64,000 bases of DNA from CAVTQZ01 sp963737015. Lineage in GTDB: Bacteria; Actinomycetota; Acidimicrobiia; Acidimicrobiales; UBA8190. The number at the start of each line of letters is the position of its first letter. Positions within the stretch are counted from its first letter, which is position 1. Shown in pieces: positions 16,996 through 26,885 of the stretch. The position numbers and the translations under genes were made by a program. The notes under the pieces were generated by a model. It did not search any database and was not told the origin of the DNA. It saw nothing but the letters and a program-made list of their open reading frames with translations. Location: contig CAVTQZ010000001.1 in the NCBI GenBank assembly GCA_963737015.1, forward strand, positions 2,170,001-2,234,000, read 5' to 3'.

Positions 16996-19515
16996 TCACT
17001 CCGGTCGTAACAAGAGCCCCGTCGGGATGCGCGCCGCGTAACGCCCTGGAATCGCGGCCACGATGTTGGCGAGGACCAGGGCTCCTACGCCGACCAATAC
17101 GACGGTCAGCACAGGCACGCTCGGGTACGGCACGGCGTGGATATCGTCGGCGAACAGGTCCCACAACCACCGGCCCAGGGCGATGCCAGCGGGGATGCCG
17201 ACCACGATCCCTATCACGACCGCGATGCTCGACTGCCATGCGACGGTGGCTGCCAGCTGACGCTTGGTGAACCCGAGCGTCTTAAGCAGGGCGAGGTCGC
17301 GACGGCGCCTGCGCACCGACGCGATGAGCGTAAGAGCGAGCGCCGCTATGGCACCCGCGGCCAAGCCGGCACCGAGGAATGCCGGGAGGTTGCCGAGAGA
17401 TCGGTAGTTGACGATCTCCGCGGGCCGAAAACTCTGCGCCCCCTGGACGGCCACTCCGAAGTTCGCTGTGTTCGAAGTCGCCCGCGCGATCTGCTCGAGC
17501 GAGCGCAACCCGGCACCGTCTGCGAAGCCGCTGTGCAAACGCACCAATACGGCGTTCGGTCCGGGGATCGGGTCGTCGAAAGGGTTGCGGGCGGTAGCGG
17601 GTAGGAGCGACGAGGCGAGGACCGCGCCGGTCCCCATTTCGAGGTGGGCCCCCCCATTGCTGCCGAGGGTCGGCATCGCTGCAGTGCCGACGATCCGAAG
17701 CCGATCGGGCGCGCCGGTCCCGCTCGTAACATCGACCGTCTCGCCGAGATGCTTGTGAAGCTGCGCCAGGGTCACGGCGCCGAGCACCACCTGGTTGGCG
17801 CTGTCGAGCCCGTGACCCGAGAGCACCGGAGGTGCGACCGCGGAGTCCGCGTTCTCTCCCAGAATCGGGACGTTCTGGCCGTCTATGTAGAGGTCGGACG
17901 TATAGACGCCCGACCACTGGGACACGTAGCGGTCGTGGTCCAAAAGGCTCGTCGCCTGCGCCTGCGGGAGGTCACCTCCCGCCACCAGGATGTAATTCCA
18001 GTTCCACCCGTAGAGAGAGGGATGGGATACGAGAGAGCTGAGGCTCGCACCGAAGGTGACAGTGGCGACGACAGCGACGACTGCCAGAGCCGCTCCAACG
18101 ATTGCCGAACGCACCGGCACCGAGTCGCGGCCCCGTCCGGATTCCAGAGCGAAGCGAGCCCCGGTCACCGCGGGAGCCGGCAGTCCTGCCGTTCCCGCCG
18201 CACTCACCACACGCGACGGACGATCAGCGCGCCCGCGCTCCCTGCGCAGGTCTCGATGCGGTGCCCTTCTTACTCCCAGGAATGTCGCTATGGCGATGAG
18301 CACGACGACCAAGCCGACGAAGCCGAGACCGATGACAGTCCAGTCGGCGGAGATCCCCCCGTAGGGATAGACCGGGCGCACAGGCCCGAGCGGAGCGAGC
18401 GGCGAAAGCAGCAATGCGACGATCCCGGCGACAAGCGCGCCCAGGACCACCGCGCCGAAGATGCCGAGAAGCCCGTCCGCCGAGCTCGCAGCGGTCGAAG
18501 CCCCCAGAGAGCGCAAGACCTCACGTTCCTGCGCATCGAGGCGGAGCTGACGACCAATCAGTTGTGCGCCGATGAGCAAAACGGCGACGGCCACGATGCC
18601 GCCGAACGCGCCCAGTGCTATGGCATCGGGCTTTAGCGCGCGCTGGGCTTTGGCGACGACCTGTGGCTCAGCCTGTTGGAACGGAGGAAAACCCGGTAAC
18701 AGCACTTTCGAGATCGCTCCTGCGACTGCGGCAGCATTGCGAGCCCCGCCGCGAACTTGCACACCGGTCTCGGTGTAGTTGACGCAACAGCCGAGTAGCT
18801 GTCGTGTGAGGGCCGGGGTGAAGAGATTGTTCGGGGCACTTCCGGCGTCGGCCGCGTCCTCGATGACCGTCGTGTTGAAGTCCGCGATCCCGACGACCTT
18901 CTCGTCGATCACGCGTATCGGCTTCACCCTCGCAGTGCCGAATGCCGCCAAAGTCGTCTGGGCGTTCGTATAGATCCCGACGGGCAGCACGCTGCCGACG
19001 TGGACTCCCAGCGCGGAGGCGCCTTCGGGGCTCAACATGAGCTCGTCCGCCTGGCGCGGGTCGGCCACCCGTCCCTTCAAGGCCGTAACCCGGTTCATTT
19101 CGAAGTAGAAACCGTCGACGCTGCCGTAGCCGTTGCCGGCAGAGGGCGGGTAGAAATTCGGGGCGTTCAGGGGGTCGCCGTTGCTTTGGAGGGGCAGGAA
19201 GTCGATTCCCGACTGGCTCTCGACATGCGTGACTTGGGGGAGCTTCGAGATCTCGGCTATGACCCGCGCGTCGTAACCGGAGAAGCTCCCGATCGTCGGG
19301 TTCAGCACGCCGGTAACACCGACCAGGTCCGGCGGGTTGGTGCTCGCCCAGTATGTGGTGAACGAGGAGGCGGTGCGTCGCGCCCCGGCAATGGACGCCA
19401 TCGCCAGTCCCCCGACGAGCCCGACGAGCAGCATGAGCGCGAGCAGACCTCCGCGCCTGTTGCGGAATGTCGTCCGGAAGCGGTATGCGGCCAGCCGCCC
19501 GAGGTCGCGGCTCAT
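16996..19515 (-). CDS. ABC transporter permease, FtsX/MacB type
   Basis: 839 aa with two FtsX-type modules. The first helix is LLALMLLVGLVGGLAMASIAGARRTASSF near residue 25, followed by a large extracytoplasmic domain, then helices around ALGAFGGIVAVAVLLIGAQLIG and AVVLGALVAGIVALLLSPLAP. A second extracytoplasmic domain leads to the C-terminal FtsX block (AGAIAALALTLIASVRRRRRDLALLKTLGFTKRQL, then AVVIGIVVGIPAGIALGRWLW). No ATPase is adjacent; the closest is the MacB-like ATPase at 29453. It probably exports lipids, peptides or lipoproteins, or acts in envelope mechanics; the substrate is unknown. Confidence 0.9.
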   Translation of the reverse strand: MSRDLGRLAAYRFRTTFRNRRGGLLALMLLVGLVGGLAMASIAGARRTASSFTTYWASTNPPDLVGVTGVLNPTIGSFSGYDARVIAEISKLPQVTHVESQSGIDFLPLQSNGDPLNAPNFYPPSAGNGYGSVDGFYFEMNRVTALKGRVADPRQADELMLSPEGASALGVHVGSVLPVGIYTNAQTTLAAFGTARVKPIRVIDEKVVGIADFNTTVIEDAADAGSAPNNLFTPALTRQLLGCCVNYTETGVQVRGGARNAAAVAGAISKVLLPGFPPFQQAEPQVVAKAQRALKPDAIALGAFGGIVAVAVLLIGAQLIGRQLRLDAQEREVLRSLGASTAASSADGLLGIFGAVVLGALVAGIVALLLSPLAPLGPVRPVYPYGGISADWTVIGLGFVGLVVVLIAIATFLGVRRAPHRDLRRERGRADRPSRVVSAAGTAGLPAPAVTGARFALESGRGRDSVPVRSAIVGAALAVVAVVATVTFGASLSSLVSHPSLYGWNWNYILVAGGDLPQAQATSLLDHDRYVSQWSGVYTSDLYIDGQNVPILGENADSAVAPPVLSGHGLDSANQVVLGAVTLAQLHKHLGETVDVTSGTGAPDRLRIVGTAAMPTLGSNGGAHLEMGTGAVLASSLLPATARNPFDDPIPGPNAVLVRLHSGFADGAGLRSLEQIARATSNTANFGVAVQGAQSFRPAEIVNYRSLGNLPAFLGAGLAAGAIAALALTLIASVRRRRRDLALLKTLGFTKRQLAATVAWQSSIAVVIGIVVGIPAGIALGRWLWDLFADDIHAVPYPSVPVLTVVLVGVGALVLANIVAAIPGRYAARIPTGLLLRPE

Positions 19516-19652
19516 GACCTTCGTTGTGCCACACCATCACCTCCGGCGCCACCAGGCAAGCACCACAAACGCGGTGGTGCTGGGCACCGGCGACCAGAAA
19601 AGACCGGGAGGCGTCGAAGGTCCAGGTAGCCGCTCCAGCTACGGTGAAGAAC

Positions 19653-21080
19653 GTGAGGTCGCCTGACGCAATCGTCGTCGGTTCCGGACCGAACGGCCTG
19701 GCGGCGGCTCTGACGCTCGCCCGGGCGGGGCTCGCAGTCGACGTCTACGAGGGGGATGTGGTCGCCGGCGGCGGATGCCGCACCCAGGAGCTCACGCTGC
19801 CGGGGTATCAGCACGACGTCTGCTCCGCCGTCCACCCCCTTCTCATGGAGTCGGCGTTCTTCACGATGACCGACCTCGAAAAGCGCGGCGTGAAGTTGTG
19901 CACCCCGCCGGTCGCGTTCGCTCACCCTCTCGACGGCGGTCGGGCCGGCGCTGTGGTGATGTCGGTGGACGAGACCGCACACTCCCTCGGATCCGACGCC
20001 CGCCATTACCGCCGGCTCATGCAACCCCTCGCCCGCGACGTCCACAAGATCGTTCCGACTGTTCTTGCACCGCTGCGGTCCGTCCCCTCCCACCCCCTCG
20101 CAATGGCGCGCTTCGCCATGGCCGGCCTACCGCCTGCGCGCTCGGTCGCAAAGCGGTTCGGCACCGAGGAGGCGCGGGGACTCTTCGCGGGTGCGGCCGC
20201 CCACGCGATGATCCCGCTCGACAAGCCGCTCACGGGCTCGTACGGGCTGCTGTTCACAATGATGGCGCACTCCTCGGGCTGGCCGATCGTGCAGGGTGGA
20301 AGTTCGAGGATCATCGACGCTCTCGTGGGAGAGCTGGAGTCGCTCGGCGGAAAGCTCCACACGGGACAGTGGGTGCGCAGGCTCGGCGAACTGCCGAAGG
20401 CGAAGGCCGTGATGCTCGACGTCTCGCCGAAGAACCTCTTGGCGATCGCGGGAGACCGTCTACCTCGCCGTTACTCCCGCGCCCTCGAGCGTTTCAAGTA
20501 CGGGCCCGGTGTGTGCAAGGTCGACTGGGCTCTCAGTGGTCCTGTGCCCTGGGAAGCGGCGTCGTGCCGGGACGCCGGCACCGTGCACCTCGGTGGCACC
20601 TTCGAAGAGGTTGCCCAGGGTGAGTCCGAGGTGGCCGCCGGGCGGCACCCGGAACGTCCGTACTGCCTGGTGGCCCAACCGAGTGTGATCGACGCGACAC
20701 GGGCTCCCGCGGGTTGTCACACACTTTGGGCTTACTGTCACGTGCCTTCGGGCTCGGACTTCGACATGACCGAGAGAATCGAATCTCAGATCGAGCGCTT
20801 CGCTCCGGGGTTCAAAGACCTCGTGCTCGCCAAGGTGACGCGCACAGCACGCGACGGCGAACAACACAACCCGAACTACGTCGGCGGTGACGTGAACGGC
20901 GGGCTCGCGAACCTCCGCCAAACCCTCTTCCGCCCTACCGTGAGCTGGCGCCCCTACCGAACAGCGATCGAAGGGGTCTACCTCTGCTCGGCGTCCACTC
21001 CCCCCGGTGGAGGTGTGCACGGCATGTGCGGCATGCAGGCCGCGCAGACCGCACTTGCGGACCTGCACATCTCAGCGTGA
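19653..21080 (+). CDS. Phytoene desaturase-family FAD-dependent oxidoreductase
   Basis: Amino-oxidase/CrtI-like flavoprotein of about 475 aa. The FAD dinucleotide-binding motif is AIVVGSGPNGLAAALTLARAGLAVDVYEGD, with the following GGGCRTQELTLPGYQHDVCSAVHP typical of the CrtI/NAD(P)-FAD group. The C-terminal FAD motif is GVYLCSASTPPGGGVHGMCGMQAA. GTG 19653 has GGTGA upstream; GTG 19644 is an equal in-frame option. It diverges from the ABC permease. No carotenoid genes surround it, so a role in carotenoid synthesis is not supported; many such homologues have unknown substrates. Confidence 0.88.
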   Translation: MRSPDAIVVGSGPNGLAAALTLARAGLAVDVYEGDVVAGGGCRTQELTLPGYQHDVCSAVHPLLMESAFFTMTDLEKRGVKLCTPPVAFAHPLDGGRAGAVVMSVDETAHSLGSDARHYRRLMQPLARDVHKIVPTVLAPLRSVPSHPLAMARFAMAGLPPARSVAKRFGTEEARGLFAGAAAHAMIPLDKPLTGSYGLLFTMMAHSSGWPIVQGGSSRIIDALVGELESLGGKLHTGQWVRRLGELPKAKAVMLDVSPKNLLAIAGDRLPRRYSRALERFKYGPGVCKVDWALSGPVPWEAASCRDAGTVHLGGTFEEVAQGESEVAAGRHPERPYCLVAQPSVIDATRAPAGCHTLWAYCHVPSGSDFDMTERIESQIERFAPGFKDLVLAKVTRTARDGEQHNPNYVGGDVNGGLANLRQTLFRPTVSWRPYRTAIEGVYLCSASTPPGGGVHGMCGMQAAQTALADLHISA

Positions 21081-21090
21081 AGGCCCGAGA

Positions 21091-21958
21091 TCAGGGAGCG
21101 CCGCAGCTCGACGAGTAGCTGCAGACGTTGAACCCGTCCTTGGAGGAGCTCGGCGCCGACGGCGTTGCGAGAACCTGTCCGCTCGAGCTAACCATCTGCA
21201 TCTCGTAACCGGGGACGAAGGCGGGGTTACTGCCGTTCAACCTCGAGTTGCTGAAGGTGCCGCCGCTCAGGTTCGGCAGTGTCGCCTCGCCGGCGGCGGG
21301 AGAGGTGCCCGAAGCGCTTATCACCACGGGCGCCTCCTCGATCCACTCGGCGGTGTCGAGAGGCGACGTGTAGGGAACGGTCTGGGTGAAGCTCTGACCG
21401 TTCGTCAGGTCCTTGAAGCTGATCGTCCAGAGACCGGGCCCGCTGATGGAGACGCTCACCTTGTCGCCGGGGTTGACGCTCACGCTGGCGGAGATGCTCG
21501 GTGCGGGGAGGATCTCCCACCACGCCGAGTAGGAAGTCTGGCCGCTGGCGCTCACGTCCTCCTCGGTGCCTGCCTGGATGAGGGTCGGATCGGTGACAGC
21601 GCAGCCACTCGACATGTCGACGCAGCCGCCGCCGATGCCGATCCAGTTGGCTGCCGACTCGGCCTGCCCGGAGGTGTGCTGGGAGGCGGTCGGAACGGTC
21701 CAATCGCCCGAGACGGAAGTGGCGAGGGTGCTCGTGTCGAGAAGGCCTTCGTCGTAACCGGCCCAGTTGTTGGACTGGACGGTGTTGGCGTGGACGCCCG
21801 CGATCGAGACGGCTACATGGAAACGGTTGAGATGGCTCGCGCTCGAGGCTCGTCGCCGACCCCGTCATACCGACGAAGGCGAAGACAAGGCCCACACCGA
21901 GGCCCATCGTGACGGATGCGACAGCAGAAGCGAAAAGCCTCCGAGGGCGCAGCAACAT
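21091..21958 (-). CDS. Secreted G1-family glutamic endopeptidase (eqolisin-like); one +1 frame break
   Basis: A strong ribosome site (GGAGGT, 7 nt before ATG 21958) starts a signal peptide (RRLFASAVASVTMGLGVGLVFAFVG). The mature domain is in the next frame: NTVQSNNWAGYDEG, VSGDWTVPTASQHTSGQAE, ANWIGIGGGC, then SYSAWWEILPAP and AEWIEEAP, the G1 core with the candidate catalytic Glu in AEWIEE. The C-terminus has a Cys pair (NVCSYSSSC). Skipping one base in GGGG (plus-strand 21860-21863) or just after it restores a 288-aa protein. These enzymes act at acidic pH outside the cell. The break is either a sequencing insertion or a real inactivation. Confidence 0.82.
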
Positions 21959-22213
21959 CGTCTCCACCTCCCGCAGGCCGGCGGAGGCCCGCTCTATTCG
22001 GTCTCGTTCGGGCTGGCCATGCCGCCGACCGCTGGCAGACCGTCCGAAACCATCTCGGCACACGATCTGATAACGGCAGCTCTGGGCGCTACTTGCCCAA
22101 CGCAACGACAACGGGTAGCCCCGGTCGGTGGGGGGAGCGGCGTCTGTATCGTTTGTCGTCTGGTTTCCGGGGAGGTGCCGGGCGAGGGAGCGCAGAGCGA
22201 CGGAGGTGCGCAG

Positions 22214-22684
22214 ATGGCAATAGCCGAGAAAGACCTGGTGGTCCGCCACGTCGGTGACGAGGGGGCGCCCTGGGTCGACACAGGCATCGGTATCGACGTG
22301 AAGGTCATGCGTGTGGACCTGGGCAAGGGCATCTGGGTGGTGCGAAACCGTTTCCGCCCGGGTGTGCAGCTGCAGACCCACAAGCACACCGGGCCGGTGG
22401 ACGGCTACACCCTGAGCGGGCGCTGGCACTACCTCGAGTACGACTTCGAGTCGACCGCCGGCTCTTACATCCACGAGCCCGCCGGATCGGTCCACACTTT
22501 GCACGTGCCCGAGGACAACACCGAGCCGACGGACGTGCTGTTCGTCATCGAAGGCGCTCTGTTGAACCTCACACCCGACGGACAGATCGAGAGCGTCACG
22601 GACGCGCCGTCGATGCTCGGTGCGTACTACGCCCTCTGCGAGGCTGCCGGCGTGGCGCGGCCCGACGGTCTCATAGTCGGTTAG
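22214..22684 (+). CDS. Cupin-domain protein, 2,4'-dihydroxyacetophenone dioxygenase-like
   Basis: 156 aa. The cupin core reads FRPGVQLQTHKHTGPVDGYTLSGRWHYLEYDFESTAGSYIHEPAGSVHTLHVPED, with His and Glu residues placed to bind one metal. The arrangement matches the ChrR-like/DAD family of cupins. GGAGGT lies 6 nt before ATG 22214, which decides the start against longer open frames. It precedes the P450 gene by 22 bp, probably in one transcript. Either a metal-dependent dioxygenase or a non-catalytic cupin is possible. Confidence 0.86.
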   Translation: MAIAEKDLVVRHVGDEGAPWVDTGIGIDVKVMRVDLGKGIWVVRNRFRPGVQLQTHKHTGPVDGYTLSGRWHYLEYDFESTAGSYIHEPAGSVHTLHVPEDNTEPTDVLFVIEGALLNLTPDGQIESVTDAPSMLGAYYALCEAAGVARPDGLIVG

Positions 22685-22706
22685 CGCTCCAGCGCCCTGA
22701 TCGCTG

Positions 22707-23939
22707 ATGCGTCCCGGCACGGAGCTCGCGGCACGACTCACCGATCCCGAGCTCTACGCAGGCGACCCGCGTGAGCTCTACGCCCTCTACACCCGCCTTC
22801 GCGACGAGGCTCCGGTTGCATGGAACGAGGAGCGCGGCTTCTGGGCGGTCACCCGGCACAGTGACGTCTGCGCAGTCGAGTCGGACCACCGCACGTTCTG
22901 TGCAGGTCGCGGCGTGCTCGTCGACGAGATCGGCGTCGACTATCCGTCGCCGCCCACGATCATGCACACCGATCCTCCCGAGCACTCGCGGTATCGACGC
23001 CTGGTGCAGCCGGGCTTCAAGCCCACGGCGGTGAGGATGCTCGAGCCCAGGGTGCGCGCCAGGGCGAAAGAGCTCGTAGAAACGCTTGCAAACACGCAGC
23101 GCCGGTGCGAGGCCGTAGACGTCGTCGGCGCTCTCGCCGTCCCGTTTCCGATCCAGGTGATCTCCGCGATGCTCGGGGTGCCCGAGGACCAGTGGGAACG
23201 CTGCTACGAGTGGTCCGAGGCCGTGGTGCCGGGGGCCACGGACTGGCCGGAGGACAAGCGCAATCGTCTCCTCGGGGAGATGACCGAATACCTCCTCGAC
23301 GCGACGAAACAGCGGCGCCGCTTCCCCGCCGACGACATCCTGAGCGAGCTCGCGCAGGCCGAGCTCGAGGGCGACAAGTTGAGCGACTCCGAGCTCGCGA
23401 TGTTCCTCATCCAGCTGCTCGTTGCCGGCAACGAGACCACGCGGAATCTGCTGTCCGGCGGGCTCGTCGCTCTCTCGGAACGGCCGGACGAGTGGAAGCG
23501 GATGCGCGAAGAACCCGCACTGATCATCGGTGCCGTCGAGGAGTTGCTCCGGTGGACCACACCGGTGATCTCCTTCATGCGCACCACCACCCGCGACGTG
23601 GAGCTGCGGGGGGTCGGGATCCGCGGCGGAGAACCCGTGCTAATGATCTTCGCTGCCGCCAACCGCGACCCCGACGTATTCGGCCCGAGCGCAGAACGAC
23701 TGGACATCTCCCGGGAACCGAACCCGCACCTCTCGTTCGGCTTCGGCAACCACTTCTGCCTCGGTGCTGCCCTCGCCCGACTCGAAGCGAAGGTGGTCCT
23801 CGAGGAGCTGACCTCGCGATTTCAGGCTGTCGAGCCCGCGGGCGAGGTGGAACGCAGCAGCTCGTCGGTGATAGCAGGGCGTGCGCCGCGCCGAATTGCA
23901 GTTTCCACGCGGCTTGACGGTGCAGGGCCACTCTCCTGA
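22707..23939 (+). CDS. Cytochrome P450
   Basis: Soluble bacterial class I P450 of 410 aa. The I-helix has LLVAGNETTRNLLSGG (oxygen-activating Glu-Thr-Thr), the ExxR motif is EELLR, and the haem loop is FGFGNHFCLGAALARLE with the Cys ligand. FMRTTTRDVELRGVGIRGGEPVLMIFAAANRDP is typical of the family. No ferredoxin gene is next to it. It may be co-transcribed with the cupin and could hydroxylate a terpenoid, steroid or aromatic substrate; the sequence does not decide. Confidence 0.95.
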   Translation: MRPGTELAARLTDPELYAGDPRELYALYTRLRDEAPVAWNEERGFWAVTRHSDVCAVESDHRTFCAGRGVLVDEIGVDYPSPPTIMHTDPPEHSRYRRLVQPGFKPTAVRMLEPRVRARAKELVETLANTQRRCEAVDVVGALAVPFPIQVISAMLGVPEDQWERCYEWSEAVVPGATDWPEDKRNRLLGEMTEYLLDATKQRRRFPADDILSELAQAELEGDKLSDSELAMFLIQLLVAGNETTRNLLSGGLVALSERPDEWKRMREEPALIIGAVEELLRWTTPVISFMRTTTRDVELRGVGIRGGEPVLMIFAAANRDPDVFGPSAERLDISREPNPHLSFGFGNHFCLGAALARLEAKVVLEELTSRFQAVEPAGEVERSSSSVIAGRAPRRIAVSTRLDGAGPLS

Positions 23940-24001
23940 CAGTCGGGCGCCGCTCGTCTGGCGCTAGGGCGCATCGGTACTCGCCTTACAGTCGGGCGCC
24001 G

Positions 24002-26670
24002 CTACTCGCTCCGCATCACCTCCGCCGGCCTCACGCGGGCCGCGCTCCAGCCCGGAATACCGGACACAGCGTTCGCGACGAGAAGCGTCGCGGGAGCGAT
24101 CAACCCGACGGCTAGCAACGGCACGAGAGCCGGGGCGGCGGACCCCATGCCGGACAGCGACGAGCTCCCAGGCCCAGCGTCCTCCGGCGATCCCGAGAGG
24201 CAGGCCGACCAACAACGCGAGGAGGGCGAACGAGGTCGCCTGCCAGACCACGACGGCCGCGACCTGGCGGCGGACGAAGCCGACGGTCTTGAGGATCGCC
24301 AGATCCCTGCGGTGACGGCGCACAGAGGTCACGAGCGTGTTGCCCAGTGTCATCGCGCCCAGCAACACGACGAGCGCGGCCAGCAGCGTCGGCAGCCCGT
24401 CGACGCTCTGAAGATTGATGACGTCCTGCGCGGGGAGTTGCTGCAGCACGGTGTCGCCGAAGTCACGCTGGAGGCTGGCGAATGCGGCTCCCGGAGAGAC
24501 CCCCGGTGCATAACGCACGGCGAAGATGTTGAACACGGTAGGAGGCGTGCTCTGGCTGGCCTGGGTCTGTGAACCCTGCCCCTGTTGTTGCTGCTGTGGC
24601 CTGGGCCTGGGCCTGGGCCTGGGCCTGCTGGCGTAGCGCGGGACCGTAGACCCATGCACCGTCTCCGACTCCGTTCGTGAACAGGTCGCCGATCGACGGC
24701 ACGATCATCGTCCCCACGATTCGGAGACGAAAGTTCCCGTTGCCACCCTGGCCCTGGATGACGACGTCCTCACCGATCCGTTTGTGCAATTGCTCCATCG
24801 TCTTCGTCCCGAGGACGATCTCGTCGCCGGCCCGCGGTTCGTGGCCTTGCAGGATCGGAGGGTGGACACCGCCCTTCAACGGGTCGATGGCGAGCGCCAT
24901 GTCCACCGTCTTCCCGTCGATCACCACGGTGCCCTGACTCGCCCCGGCGATGATGGCGATCGCAGAGTAGGAGCCCACGTAACGATCGTGGGCCAGCAGG
25001 GTCGCGCCCCGGGCCTCGCTGTCGTTGAGATCGTTCGGGTTTCCCACCAGCACGTCCCAGTTCCAACCTTGTTGACGGGGCGTGCTGATGAGGTGCTGGA
25101 GGCTCGTAGCGAACGTGAGTGAAGCTGCGAGTGCCGCCACTGCCACGATCGAACCGATCAGGGCGCTGAGCACCGGTACTGCGCTGCGCCCGTAGCCGGG
25201 ATCGATGCCGTACGAGACACCGATCGCGGTCGAGGGCGGGACCGCTGTACGGGCTATCGCCTCCGCGAACCGTGTCGCCCGGGTGCGGGCCGGGCCTTCG
25301 TCAGCGGCGACGGTCGCGCGGCGGCCGACCCGCCACGCGGGGATTACGGACCTTGCGCAGATCAGAGCGACGAGCGCGAAGAACCCCGGCACCAAGATCG
25401 AAGCGTCGAACCGGAATCCGGGTTGGATCTCGGCCTGGCGCGCAAGGCCGACGGGAAGCAGTGGTGAGGCGAGGAAGGAGCCGAGGATCGCGACCGCGCC
25501 GCCGACGAGCCCGATGGCCCCGGCTCTCAAGATCACCATGCCGAGCAGTTGCCCACGCGTCACCCCGAGGCTGCGCATCGTCGCATGGTCGTTCGAGTCG
25601 AGCACCACCTGACGCGCGACGGCTTGTCCGACGAGCAGGATCGTTACGAGCAGCGCCAGTCCGCCGAAGAGCAGCAGTGCGATCACCTCGAGATGGATTC
25701 CCCGCTGCGCGCTGGAGGCAGCTGCGAAAGAACCTTGGGTGTTTCCCTCACCGGTGAAGATCAGGCCGTGTCCCAGCTTGGTGGCCTCGGTGGAAAAGGC
25801 GTTCCAGTCCGCCGATCCGTGTCGGAGCTTCACGCCGAAGAACTGCATGTCCGGGATCGCCTGGACCGGTACGCCCAGGCCGGACGCCAGACGTGTCAGG
25901 AACGCCGGGGTCAGATAGATGCTCTCTTGCCCCTCGTAGGTCACGTCTTGTCGCGCCGCCACCGGCAGAATCGCGCTCACGTCCGTCGGGAAGCGCACGA
26001 TGCCGGTGACGGTCACCGTGTAGGCGGGTCCGGCAGGACGCGACGCAGAGATCGTGGTGAAGCCGGTCAGCGTCCCGGTCGACATCTGCGCGTACGAGAA
26101 GGCATAGAGGCGCACGCGGCTTCCGAGGTGCAGATGCGCCTTCTCGGCGGCGAGCTCGTTGATGGTCGCCTCGAACGGCCTCGATGGGTCGGCCAACCTC
26201 CCCGACACCACGAACGGTCGGTCCACGCCGTGCCCGAGCGCAGGGCTTCCTGCGCCGAAGGGATTGAGGACCCCCGCACCGCTCTTCGTCCGACTGGTGG
26301 TGAGGAAGAGATAGGGGGAGCGGAACCACGACTCCACCTGCGGAAGCGCGAGCGCCTCTTTTGCCGCGCCGGAGGGTGCAAGCGAGTAAGCGGCTCGGCC
26401 CGGTGGGACGATGGTCGCAGAGGCGCTGCCGTAGATGAATCCGCCGTCGTCGGGTCGGTAGTAGGTCAGGAACCTGGACATGGCCGTGTCGGCTCTTCGA
26501 GCGCCTGCGAACGCGCTCAAAGCGACGCCCCCACCGATCCCGACGAAGAGCGCCATCACGAGGAGCGTGCGCCAGCGCGTGCGCAGCTCCGAGTACAACC
26601 GCAACCAGACGATGCCCAAAGGTGCGCCACCCCCCGAACGACCGTGGCCAGCACAGCCATTCACGCACAT
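24002..26670 (-). CDS. ABC transporter permease, FtsX/MacB type; two +1 frame breaks
   Basis: Second FtsX-type permease, about 888 aa after joining three frames. N-terminal helix LLVMALFVGIGGGVALSAFAGARRADTAMSRF, middle helices VIALLLFGGLALLVTILLVGQAVA and GAIGLVGGAVAILGSFL, then TLGNTLVTSVRRHRRDLAILKTVGFVRRQVAAVVVWQ and a last helix VPLLAVGLIAPATLLVANAV ending in RPAEVMRSE. The first break lies after a Gln-Ala hexanucleotide repeat (near 24595-24600), the second at TGGGAG (near 24160-24170). Both need one base skipped. The start is uncertain: ATG 26670 is used. Its closest homologue in the window is the 839-aa permease at 16996. Confidence 0.8.
24598..24627. repeat. GGGCCT hexanucleotide repeat inside the permease gene
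   Basis: About five tandem copies of GGCCTG encode alternating Gln-Ala on the minus strand in an extracytoplasmic loop. They are followed by a poly-Gln tract in the next frame. The reading frame changes at the edge of this repeat, a place prone to slippage or to sequencing error. Confidence 0.75.
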
Positions 26671-26885
26671 CACGACCGTCCGGCCAAGGGTGCGGACCCT
26701 CGCCGCGGCGGGCGGGCGCACGGCGGCGCCCCGGGGTGCCAGCCCCAGGGGAGAAATACCGGCCCTCACCCTTGGATTGCCGGTCGGGTCCACCTACCGT
26801 TGGAGGCAACAACGAATGCCCAATGACCGGGACCGCCGCCGCCAGGAGGCCGGTGACCCGGATGAGGGCGGAGCAGGGGGCGACA

